A stretch of DNA of 20,573 nt from Bacillota bacterium (GTDB lineage: Bacteria > Bacillota_C > Negativicutes > Sporomusales > Sporomusaceae), in the NCBI GenBank assembly GCA_023441125.1, contig JAEZQV010000124.1, positions 1 through 20,573 on the forward strand. Reading direction: 5' to 3'. The notes below the pieces were generated by a model, which saw only the letters and a list, made by a program, of their open reading frames with translations, did not search any database and was not told where the DNA came from. Positions 9,843-17,092 of the stretch are shown in pieces; the first letter of the stretch is position 1; every line of letters starts with the position of its first letter. Position numbers and translations under genes: made by a program.

Positions 9843-9866
9843 TTTCAACAACAATTGTTGTTGAAA
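9843..9866. promoter_or_regulatory. 24-bp perfect palindrome, probable binding site of the sigma-54 activator
   Basis: TTTCAACAACAA (9843-9854) is followed directly by its exact reverse complement (9855-9866). An overlapping inverted pair TTGTTG (9834-9839) / CAACAA (9846-9851) extends it to the left. It begins about 60 bases upstream of the -24 element, the usual place for an upstream activator sequence. The right half overlaps a weak TTGAAA (9861-9866)...TATAAA (9882-9887) promoter of the activator gene, so self-repression is plausible. Confidence 0.7.
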
Positions 9867-9925
9867 TTATCTAATAAAGATTATAAAATACAAGTATAAT
9901 CATTTCAGGAAAAGAAAAGGTGCCT

Positions 9926-11835
9926 ATGTCAAAAATTGCTTTCATTTCACCAGACAAGAACCTATACTTGCAGGGTAAACGAATCATTAAAGAACTTGGT
10001 TTAGAACACGAAATTACTATTTACCTGGCCAGGTTGCAAAGAGCCGTTTCCCTTGCGCAGCGCCTTCAGAATGAGGCTGTTGAGGTTATTATCTGCCGCG
10101 GCGGGACAGCCACATCAATTATCGACTCAAACATCCGCATTCCCGTTGTTGAGATTCCTATAACCGGCCAGGATCTTGCCCAGTTATTCCATGAAGCAAA
10201 AAAAATAACGGGTCTCCCCGCGCCCAAGCTCGCTATGGTTGCTTTTCGGAACATGACCCATGATATTGAAAGCCTGTCTAGTATCTTAGGAATTAATCTA
10301 ACAATCCTGCAATTGGCCAACATGAATGATATTGTCACCAAAAATGAAGAAATTGACATTAATACGGTCGACGTTGTTGCCGGGGGCAGACGCTCCGTGC
10401 TGTTAGCGGCCCGCCGGGGGCTAAAAACGCTACTTGTTAAATCCGGAGATTTTTCAATAAAGTCCGCCCTCTTTGAGGCCCAGAAGATCATCTTGGCACG
10501 AAAAATAGAGAAGGAGCATGCCCAGGAATTCAGAGCACTTGTCGACTTTTCCTCAGACGGTATTATCAGTGTAAACCAAGACCGAATTATCAAAGTCTTT
10601 AACCCTACCGCCGAACGCTTGCTCAATCTCACTGCCAAGGAAACTCTGGGTAAGAACCTGGACAATATCCTCAGCTTTATCAACCTTACTCCCTGTTTAC
10701 AGAACGGTCAGGAATTTATCGGACAAACGATTCAGGTAAACAATAGTTGGCTGAGCTTTAATATTGCCCCCATAATTGTCGATCAGATAATTACCGGAGC
10801 AATCATTACCTTTCAGGATATTACGCGCGTTCAAGAAATCGAAACTAAGATTCGTAATGATGTTCTTGCCCGAAAGTTCATTGCCAAATACCAATTTAAA
10901 GACATCATTGGCACTTCTCCGAGTTAGTTGAAATCAAGCGGATTGCCCAGGAGATCGCCGCAGTCGATGCCACTGTTTTAATCTATGGCGAATCCGGCAC
11001 AGGCAAGGAATTATTCGCCCAAAGCATCCATAATAACAGCCAGCGCAGCAACGGTCCCTTTGTTGCCATAAATTGCGCTGCCCTGCCGCCAAATTTGCTG
11101 GAAAGTGAGTTATTCGGCTACGTGGAAGGAGCCTTTACCGGTGCTAATAAAAAGGGCAAACAAGGCCTCTTTGAAATGGCGCATCGCGGCACTATTTTTC
11201 TTGATGAAATTTCTGAAATGGATAAATACGGACAAAATCGCCTGCTGAGAGTATTGCAGGAAAAGCAGGTCATGCGCCTCGGCGATGACAAAATTATTCC
11301 TGTCGATGTAAGAATCATTGCCGCAACCAACAAAGACCTCATAGAATTAATTAACGCTAACCAATTCAGACAAGATCTATTCTACCGGTTAAAACTATTG
11401 ACCATCGACTTGCCGCCACTACGCGAACGAAGTGGTGATGTTAAGCTGCTGGCCTATCATTTTGTGGAGTTATTCAAAAAGAAATATAAGAAAAAGTTTG
11501 AGTTCAGCCCTGAAGCCTATGCGTGTCTCGACGAATATCAATGGCCCGGCAATGTTCGGGAGTTCATGTATTTTATCGAAAGACTGGTAATAATAGCCAG
11601 CGAGAAAGTAATCACAGAAAAAGTCATCCGGAAATATTGGGATAAAAAACACAGCGCGAATGTCAGCAAGCCCCCAGTTGCTTCGCCGGAATCATCCGAA
11701 AAAGACAGAATAACGCAAGCGTTAATTGAGTGCAATTCAAATATTTCCCGCACCGCTCATAGGTTAAATATCGATCGAACTACCCTTTACAAAAAGCTGC
11801 GATCGTACAACATACAAGTAAAGAAAACCTATTGA
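9926..11835 (+). pseudogene. PrpR-type sigma-54-dependent activator with one frameshift (about 636 aa if restored)
   Basis: Frame 1 (9926-10927, 333 codons) holds a PrpR-N sensor domain (MSKIAFISPDKNL..., residues about 1-190) and a PAS domain (about 200-310, ALVDFSSDGIISVNQDRII). It ends [12 protein letters not shown]. Frame 2, joined at the shared G10921, continues [16 protein letters not shown], then Walker [22 protein letters not shown] (the sigma-54 contact loop), Walker [12 protein letters not shown], and a Fis-type helix-turn-helix at the end ([20 protein letters not shown]). One extra G at 10921 (CCGAG to CCGGAG) would restore an intact protein. No slippery heptamer is seen, so this is either a real mutation or a sequence error. 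ATG 9926 is preferred over GTG 9920 because AAAAGG lies 5 bases before it. It most likely activates the divergent hexarate operon. Confidence 0.85.
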
Positions 11836-11883
11836 AGCACTATCCGCCTCCTTTATCTCGCCTGGCTCCGCAGCTACCGTCCT

Positions 11884-11940
11884 GCTTTATTCATTGGCAG
11901 CAAGAAACAATACACCTGTAATAAACTGGATGAATAAAGC
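11884..11940. repeat. 11-bp inverted repeat with 35-base spacer
   Basis: GCTTTATTCAT (11884-11894) is matched exactly by ATGAATAAAGC (11930-11940). It lies between the activator stop and the next gene. There is no T-run, so it is not a standard terminator; it may be a weak transcript end, a protein site or chance. Confidence 0.35.
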
Positions 11941-11990
11941 TGTAGCGAAACAGAAATCACTATACTATAAATGTTTAGGAGGCGACGCAC

Positions 11991-12434
11991 TTGTTTCAAC
12001 AAACAAATCCCTTTCTTCAGCATGCCGTAAACCATGCCCAGTCTTTGTTAACTGCCGTCAACCGGACAAGCTCTCTGTCGCAGGATATTGTTTTTAACTG
12101 CGATAATATTATTGCGTCCATTAATTCCGGCAACACCCAGAACGCCATCAACTCGCTCCAGACGATCCGCACCATGGCCGGTCAGGTCTCTCAGTCCGCC
12201 CAGCTCATTAACCAGGCCGTTAACGAACGCCTGGATATGACCGCCTATGTGTTAGGCGCCCTCCAGCACAAAATAACGGAAATGTCGAACGTGGTGCAAA
12301 GCCTGAAAAACACGTCCGCCAATAACCAAATGCAGTGGAACCAGGCCGGCATGTATCAGCAGAACCAATACGGCGCTCCCCAGCAGCAGACTATGGCCCA
12401 TCAATATGGAAATTTTTCCGTTCCTCAGCAATAG
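11991..12434 (+). CDS. Gln/Asn-rich small soluble protein of unknown function, 147 aa
   Basis: The start is TTG 11991, set by a perfect AGGAGG nine bases upstream; no ATG lies close enough. Residues 1-110 look all-helical, with heptad-like spacing of Leu, Ile and Val (SINSGNTQNAINSLQTIRTM, MSNVVQSLKN), as in a coiled-coil bundle. Residues 111-147 are a disordered, Gln/Asn/Tyr-rich tail (WNQAGMYQQNQYGAPQQQ) like those of some spore-coat or sticky proteins. There is no signal peptide, membrane helix or enzyme motif. The gene stands alone and is closed by a strong hairpin. I do not recognise the family; a spore or surface role is only a guess from composition. Confidence 0.75.
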   Translation: MFQQTNPFLQHAVNHAQSLLTAVNRTSSLSQDIVFNCDNIIASINSGNTQNAINSLQTIRTMAGQVSQSAQLINQAVNERLDMTAYVLGALQHKITEMSNVVQSLKNTSANNQMQWNQAGMYQQNQYGAPQQQTMAHQYGNFSVPQQ

Positions 12435-12444
12435 GCATCGTCTT

Positions 12445-12525
12445 AAAAGAGCCGCCTGTTTTGAACTGCACCCCAGGTAAGGATGCAGTTCAAAAACGGG
12501 CGGCTTTTCTTTATACAGTTGCAGG
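12445..12525. terminator. Long hairpin terminator, usable from both strands
   Basis: AAAAGAGCCGCC at 12445-12456 pairs with GGGCGGCTTTT near 12508-12518, and the inner arms TTTTGAACTGCA / TGCAGTTCAAAA extend the stem to over 20 bp with minor mismatches. TTTTCTTT follows on the plus strand; on the minus strand the A-run gives TTTT. It ends the 11991 gene and could end readthrough from the minus-strand genes on the right. Confidence 0.85.
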
Positions 12526-12547
12526 CAGTTCTAATGCCATACAGCTT

Positions 12548-12764
12548 CTAAGCAACTTTTTTCTGAAACTTCATAATGCTGATTTTACCCAGCATCACCT
12601 CCCAGCTTTTCATCGGCGTCACAATCAGCTGCTCCATGGCGCCGTATTCCCGTTCGCGCACAATGGCCATCGAGGTGATCATGACCATGGTCATGGTTAA
12701 AATAACCCCCATTATACCCGGCACCATGTAGTACGAGAGTACGCCGGTGAACACCAGCCAATGG
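12548..12764 (-). pseudogene. ABC-2 type transporter permease, internal fragment
   Basis: The minus strand encodes YYMVPGIMGVILTM, ITSMAIVREREYGAMEQLIV and TPMKSWEVMLGKI, which is the conserved central part (membrane helix, then the cytoplasmic ERExG-x-x-EQL loop) of drug-efflux ABC-2 permeases of about 370 residues. Both ends are missing: upstream the frame runs into the 3' end of the phosphotransferase-like gene, downstream it turns to unrelated residues and stops at 12548. It cannot make a working permease. It is probably the relic of an efflux operon once next to this MarR locus. The rest of 12435-12764 holds only the hairpin at 12445-12525. Confidence 0.7.
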
Positions 12765-15398
12765 TTATTCATCTGCGTCACTGATAAATTCAATCAGCCC
12801 GTGCGTTCCGTCAACCCGTATGCGCTGGCCGTCCTTGATCAGCCTTGTGGCATCATCAACCCCCACCACGGCCGGAATGCCATATTCCCTGGCCACAACC
12901 GCCCCATGGGTCATTAACCCGCCAACTTCCGTAACAACGGCAATGGCCGACTGAAATAAAGGTGTCCAGCCTGGGTCAGTATGGGGAGCGACAAGAATTT
13001 CCCCGGCGTGCAGCACCGCCTCTTCCGGCCTGAAAATAACACGGGCTACGCCTTCGGCGACCCCGGCCGATACGGGACTGCCCAGCAGGGCTCCTGCCGG
13101 AACATGCTCCCGGCGCGGCGGAACTACGACGATCTCACCTTCACTTGTCATAACGCGCGGCGGCTTCAAGTCCTGATACCGTTGGTACTGCGCCTTGCGT
13201 TCGGCAATCAGCTCTTTAACCGGCTGAGTAACCTTGCCTTGCAGCAGTTGGTATAATTCGTCCAAGGTCAGGTAATAGCAGTCTTGGCCCTGCTCCAAAA
13301 CGCCCGCCTCCGCCAGTTTCCCGGCTTCCTCTAAAATGGCTTGTTTGCAGTGACCCATGATGGCAATTAGCAGGAATTTGTGATGCTCCCTAAGTCCGCC
13401 TAAATTCCGGTATACTGTAATGAGACGGGAAACCCGTTTTGCGCGAAAAGAGTTTCCTGCTACCGCCTGCAAAATGCGTCTGGCAGCCGCTTCCGCCTCC
13501 TTTTCCCCCCGCGCAAACCGCTGGCGGTGTTCACCGGGCTCCAGACTTTGGATATGGCTGACAATAGCGGATGTCAACCGGGTGGGCGTCTCCTGCCAGC
13601 GCGGCGCAGTGATGTCAATTTCACCGGGACAGCGCAGGCCATAGCTGTCAATAAACGCGGCAAACGCGGCTTTAAACTCTCTTCCGCCCGCCACCTCATC
13701 CAGTCCGCGGTAAAAGCTTTGATCCGCGGCCGTCTTAAGATATTCCAGAACAGCCGGCCAATCCCGCGCCTTGTCAGCCAAATCCCCCAGCGCCAGCCCC
13801 ATCTCGCTCGTGACATTGCCGGGCAGCGATTTATTTAATTGATCCACCTCTGTTTGGCCGCCAAGCTTACGGGTACATATTTTTTTCAGCAGGACATTGG
13901 CAAGCAGACCGGCAAACAGATAAGGCCCGATATTGGGAATAAGCGTCGAAAAAATGGCATCGAATTGGTTTTGCACCGCTTTGATCCGTTCAGCGCCCCG
14001 CGCCTCGCTCAGTGCCTGACGGGTTTGGGCTATTTGCCGCCGCAGGAAATTGTCAACCTGCTCTCTGCCCAGCTTCGGGTCCCCGCTGCGCAGGACTGTC
14101 CAAACCTGCTTCAGGAGCGGCACCAGCATTTTTCCCACCGCCGAAACGGTGATTGCCTCTTTTGCCGGCCCTCCTTTAAGAAACTCGGGACGCTTAACAA
14201 TCGCGTCAATCGCCCGGCTCATGGCTTCATCGGCGTTGCTTAAGAGCTTGGGGACAATCAGGCGGGCCAGTTTATTGTGCAGAATATCCGACAGGTCCAG
14301 AAAAATTCTTCCTCCTGCGGCATTGACTATCTGTCGCGGAAATATGGTCCTTAAGACTGACAAACCTAACGGCTTCATCGCATCGGTCATCATTTGCACA
14401 TGGCCGAACGACAGGAAAACCCGTACCGGCTGCTCCGGCACATCCGGCAACGGGTACAGCGTGGTAATGGGCCGGCTCTGCACGATGAAAAACCTATTTT
14501 GGGCAACGCAGAATTCGATATCCTGCGGCTGGCCATAGTGCTTTTCAATTCTTTTGCCTAACCGGGCCAGGTCAATAATCTGCCGGTCTGCCAGGACCTG
14601 CCGCGCTTGCTGCTCGGCTGGCAGTTCGGTCGTGACAGTGCCGCCCTCCGGTCTAGCATAAATGGCCAGTTGCTTCCGCGCTATTTTCTTACTGAGAACG
14701 TCCTGATTTTTGACTTTATATAAATCGGCCGTAACCAGGCCGGACACCAGCGCCTCACCCAAGCCAAAGCTGGCGTCGATGGAAACAACGGTCCGATTGC
14801 CGGTTACCGGATCGGCGGTGAACATGATTCCGGAAACTTCCGGAATAACCATTTGTTGAATGACAATCGACAGGTACACCTCCCGGTGGTCGAAGCCGTT
14901 TTTGGCCCGGTAGGCAATGGCCCGGTCGGTGAATAATGAGGCCCAGCATTTGCGGACATGCGTCAGCAGTTCTTCCCGGCCTTTAATATTTAAATAGGTA
15001 TCCTGCTGGCCGGCAAAAGAGGCGTTGGGCAGATCTTCCGCTGTCGCACTGGAACGGACGGCATAGTAATTTTCCTCTCCCATTTTCCCCCAGGCCTGGA
15101 GAATTTCTGCCGTAATATTTTCAGGGATTGGCAGTTGGTGCAAATGCTCCCGTATGCGCTGGCCTATTTTCCTTACCTGCTGTAAGTCGGCGGCATCAAG
15201 CATGCTCAATTCGCGAAGAAACACCGCCATCGTCGGACTGGTGGCCATAAAGTCCTGATACGCAAGCGTGGTAACGCAGAAACCACCGGGAACAGGAAAA
15301 CCGACCTGCGTCATCTCGCCTAAATTGGCCCCCTTTCCTCCCACTAACGGCAGGCTGGAACGGTTAATTTGCTCAAAAAAAAGGACATAACGCCCCAT
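12765..15398 (-). CDS. Rifampicin phosphotransferase / PEP synthase-like enzyme, 877 aa
   Basis: The protein has the three-part order of rifampicin phosphotransferases and the B. subtilis Pps-like group: an ATP-grasp domain (about 1-320; K22 in LVGGKGANLGEM, R115 in VRSSATAED, FAGQQDTYLN, IMFTADPVTG, and FIVQSRPITTLYPL), a long middle domain (about 330-760; opens SFGHVQMMTDAMKPLG), and a C-terminal phosphohistidine swivel domain with H831 in GGLMTHGAVVAREYGIPAVV. In rifampicin phosphotransferase ATP's beta-phosphate is carried by that His to the drug; a true PEP synthase carries it to pyruvate and has a C-terminal PEP-binding TIM barrel, which is missing here. That favours the drug-kinase type, but the substrate may be another small molecule. 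ATG 15398 follows GGAGGTG. A MarR-type box lies upstream at 15560. Confidence 0.8.
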   Translation of the reverse strand: MGRYVLFFEQINRSSLPLVGGKGANLGEMTQVGFPVPGGFCVTTLAYQDFMATSPTMAVFLRELSMLDAADLQQVRKIGQRIREHLHQLPIPENITAEILQAWGKMGEENYYAVRSSATAEDLPNASFAGQQDTYLNIKGREELLTHVRKCWASLFTDRAIAYRAKNGFDHREVYLSIVIQQMVIPEVSGIMFTADPVTGNRTVVSIDASFGLGEALVSGLVTADLYKVKNQDVLSKKIARKQLAIYARPEGGTVTTELPAEQQARQVLADRQIIDLARLGKRIEKHYGQPQDIEFCVAQNRFFIVQSRPITTLYPLPDVPEQPVRVFLSFGHVQMMTDAMKPLGLSVLRTIFPRQIVNAAGGRIFLDLSDILHNKLARLIVPKLLSNADEAMSRAIDAIVKRPEFLKGGPAKEAITVSAVGKMLVPLLKQVWTVLRSGDPKLGREQVDNFLRRQIAQTRQALSEARGAERIKAVQNQFDAIFSTLIPNIGPYLFAGLLANVLLKKICTRKLGGQTEVDQLNKSLPGNVTSEMGLALGDLADKARDWPAVLEYLKTAADQSFYRGLDEVAGGREFKAAFAAFIDSYGLRCPGEIDITAPRWQETPTRLTSAIVSHIQSLEPGEHRQRFARGEKEAEAAARRILQAVAGNSFRAKRVSRLITVYRNLGGLREHHKFLLIAIMGHCKQAILEEAGKLAEAGVLEQGQDCYYLTLDELYQLLQGKVTQPVKELIAERKAQYQRYQDLKPPRVMTSEGEIVVVPPRREHVPAGALLGSPVSAGVAEGVARVIFRPEEAVLHAGEILVAPHTDPGWTPLFQSAIAVVTEVGGLMTHGAVVAREYGIPAVVGVDDATRLIKDGQRIRVDGTHGLIEFISDADE

Positions 15399-15495
15399 AC
15401 TATTTCACCTCCGGCTTAGCGCCTGTTAATGCCGTTTGGCTGCCTCGATTTCTCGTTAGTCATCGCAGCTAATATTAGTATGATTCTTTTTCATA

Positions 15496-15501
15496 ATTAT
15501 A
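15496..15501 (-). promoter_or_regulatory. Candidate -10 element of the phosphotransferase-like gene
   Basis: The minus strand reads TATAAT here, about 100 bases before the ATG. The -35 region is poor. A 6-bp inverted repeat GATCAT (15504-15509) / ATGATC (15517-15522) sits immediately upstream and may be a regulator site. Confidence 0.4.
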
Positions 15502-15559
15502 AAGATCATTTTGTTTATGATCGGCGCCCGCTTTTACAGGTAAGCTGTTTGGCATTTAG

Positions 15560-15572
15560 TTGTCATTGACAT
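15560..15572. promoter_or_regulatory. MarR-type box 1, between marR and the phosphotransferase-like gene
   Basis: TTGTCATTGACAT is a 13-bp near-palindrome with one mismatch at the last base, of the same form as three perfect copies upstream of marR. It lies about 160 bases before the phosphotransferase-like start codon. Confidence 0.5.
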
Positions 15573-15609
15573 ATAAATGGACAAAAAAACTCCTGCCGCT
15601 ATTTTTTAA

Positions 15610-16041
15610 TTATTTAATATGAACATATACTTTGTTCAGGAGGTGCTTAAGCTCTTGCACCTCTTTTTCACTCAAGGGCTCTATCATCCAGTGATGAAAT
15701 TCCTGAACCATCGTGACAACTTCTTCCCGCAGTTTTTTTCCTTTTTCGGTCAGGAAAATGAGCGACGATCGCTTATCGTTTTGATTTTCCTCCCGCCGGA
15801 TAAGGTCTTGTTCCTCCAAATTGTCAATGAGCCGGGTCGTATAGGGTTTATCTTTAAAAGACACACTGGACAAATCGGTAACGGAAATCCCCTCTTCTTC
15901 CGAGAGAGTGGCAAATAGCACCCATTGCTCAGGAGTAATGCCATAAGGTCTTAATTTGGGAAGAAACAGCTTTCTGATCTGGGATTGGGTCCTGCTGATA
16001 AAGAAGCCGATATTATCGAGCGCTGCTCCGTCATTAATCAT
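15610..16041 (-). CDS. MarR-family transcriptional regulator, 143 aa
   Basis: A winged-helix repressor of usual length. Residues 1-35 form the dimer helix; the DNA-binding part includes GITPEQWVLFATLSEEEGIS, then VTDLSSVSFKDKPYTTRLID as the recognition helix region, and the wing NQNDKRSSLIFLTEKGKKL with the family's D-x-R-S motif. The C-terminal helices complete the dimer. The ATG at 16041 is preferred over the GTG at 16053 because AGGG lies 7 bases before the ATG and nothing precedes the GTG. A TTGATT-17-TATACT promoter with a palindromic box just after it points to autorepression. It is likely to control the phosphotransferase-like gene next door. The ligand is unknown. Confidence 0.9.
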   Translation of the reverse strand: MINDGAALDNIGFFISRTQSQIRKLFLPKLRPYGITPEQWVLFATLSEEEGISVTDLSSVSFKDKPYTTRLIDNLEEQDLIRREENQNDKRSSLIFLTEKGKKLREEVVTMVQEFHHWMIEPLSEKEVQELKHLLNKVYVHIK

Positions 16042-16057
16042 CGTTACCCTCACATAG

Positions 16058-16070
16058 TTGTTATTAACAA
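16058..16070. promoter_or_regulatory. MarR-type box 2 in the marR leader
   Basis: TTGTTATTAACAA is a perfect 13-bp palindrome. It lies 17 bases before the marR ATG and about 10-20 bases after the expected transcription start, where a bound repressor would block transcription. Confidence 0.7.
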
Positions 16071-16082
16071 TTAATTTTCAGT

Positions 16083-16247
16083 CTAAGTATAGTCCATAGC
16101 CTTGGAAAAATCAACTAGTTTTCTTGTCAGTTCACGGCAGTAACTATAAGCCCCGTACATCAGACCGTGTATGCCACGCAAGCCGGCACTGTCGCCGCGC
16201 CGCTGCGCGAATTTATAACGCCGGCCGCCTTGTCGCTTACGGCCCAA
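16083..16247 (-). CDS. Doubtful 54-codon ORF upstream of marR
   Basis: The frame begins at a TTG (16245-16247) and ends with TAG at 16083-16085, reading for example SAGLRGIHGLMYGAYSYCRE and LTRKLVDFSKAMDYT. The codon usage is gene-like and the sequence is basic at the front. There is no ribosome site, and its end overlaps the marR promoter. It may be a small peptide, a relic or chance. Confidence 0.2.
   Translation of the reverse strand: MGRKRQGGRRYKFAQRRGDSAGLRGIHGLMYGAYSYCRELTRKLVDFSKAMDYT
16086..16114 (-). promoter_or_regulatory. Sigma-A-type promoter of marR
   Basis: On the minus strand, TTGATT (16114-16109) and TATACT (16091-16086) are separated by exactly 17 bases. Start of transcription is expected near 16079, directly ahead of MarR-type box 2. 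Confidence 0.7.
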
Positions 16248-16326
16248 TCATGCATTTTAAGATCATAATAAGCTGAGAAATGATTGACTATTCCTGCAAC
16301 GGGTTATAAAATTAAATTAATTGTTG

Positions 16327-16339
16327 TTGTCAATGACAA
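16327..16339. promoter_or_regulatory. MarR-type box 3 in the marR/PF06541 intergenic region
   Basis: TTGTCAATGACAA is a perfect 13-bp palindrome. It sits in the middle of a 500-base stretch (16054-16549) that has no firm gene; apart from this box, two others, the marR promoter and a doubtful small ORF, nothing was recognised there. Confidence 0.6.
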
Positions 16340-16441
16340 TTAGACGGTGGCCTGCAGACCCTGGGTTTTATTGGCCAGCTGCCGAAGCTCTTGCAATTAA
16401 ACTGTATCCACCGTCACTGCACTGTTTTTTAATCCATTTAG

Positions 16442-16454
16442 TTGTTAATAACAA
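16442..16454. promoter_or_regulatory. MarR-type box 4
   Basis: TTGTTAATAACAA is a perfect 13-bp palindrome, the same as box 2 apart from the central base. It lies about 100 bases past the stop of the PF06541-type gene and 400 upstream of marR. Confidence 0.6.
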
Positions 16455-16549
16455 TCAATTTGACCTTTTTTTGCGGGGAATCCGGTATTTTCCGTCATAG
16501 CAGCCGCCACCCGTCCATAACTTGAAGTAAGAATAAGTGGTGAATGTGG

Positions 16550-16951
16550 TTAACGGGCAATGACCCGCGGCAATCTGTCATGCAATTTTTCGTAGAGCAG
16601 ACCGAGCAAAAACCAGACCGGGGCGTAATCCAGCCGTATGAGTCCGTCAATTTGCAAGGCCGCGCCTGCATAATTCCAGGGGCTTGCTCCGACGAGAAAG
16701 CGCAATAGCCAACCGGTCAGATATTCGATAGTAAAGAACAGCAGCATCCAGAAAAGGCCCCGTACAAGTGTGGGCCATGACCGGATAAGGTCGTGGACAG
16801 GTTCAAGAAAAACAGCTAAACCATAGATTAGGAACATCCATAAATAGGTTTTGGCGGTCAACCGCGGATCTCCGGACAGCAGGGCCCCCACCCCTGTCCA
16901 GATGATTTCAAGGCACCAGCCGATCATTCCATAAACAATAAAATTTTTCAT
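16550..16951 (-). CDS. PF06541-type (CmpB-like) multi-pass membrane protein, 133 aa
   Basis: Four hydrophobic helices are seen: about residues 3-24 (IVYGMIGWCLEIIWTGVGAL), 37-55 (LWMFLIYGLAVFLEPVH), 64-86 (VRGLFWMLLFFTIEYLTGWLL) and 108-124. The pattern GxxGWCxE...E, repeated in YLTGWLL, fits the family named putative ABC transporter permease (PF06541), whose real function is unknown; no ATPase partner is nearby. The ATG at 16951 lacks a good ribosome site, so the start is somewhat uncertain. It is divergent from the giant activase gene, with 141 bases between them. Confidence 0.75.
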   Translation of the reverse strand: MKNFIVYGMIGWCLEIIWTGVGALLSGDPRLTAKTYLWMFLIYGLAVFLEPVHDLIRSWPTLVRGLFWMLLFFTIEYLTGWLLRFLVGASPWNYAGAALQIDGLIRLDYAPVWFLLGLLYEKLHDRLPRVIAR

Positions 16952-17092
16952 GAAGCTAGTTTAACCATTTTTTGTGACGTTATGATGCACCCTCCGGCTT
17001 ACCCGGACGGTGAATCCGCTGGATGCTGAAGCGGCAGCTGCAGGCAGAATGCACAAACAGGGGCGAGCTTCATGAATGTAGGGGAGAAAAAA

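Noticed and set aside
10911..10930. Programmed -1 ribosomal frameshift in the activator gene
   Set aside because: No X-XXY-YYZ slippery heptamer and no evident stimulatory stem; a plain one-base loss fits better.
15398..15609. Rifamycin-associated element upstream of the phosphotransferase-like gene
   Set aside because: The known element is GC-rich and actinobacterial; nothing like it is seen here, only the MarR-type box and a TATAAT.
16952..17070. Structured leader or riboswitch before the activase gene
   Set aside because: Short GC-rich pairings exist (CCGG and GCAGCTGC), but no known riboswitch core was recognised.
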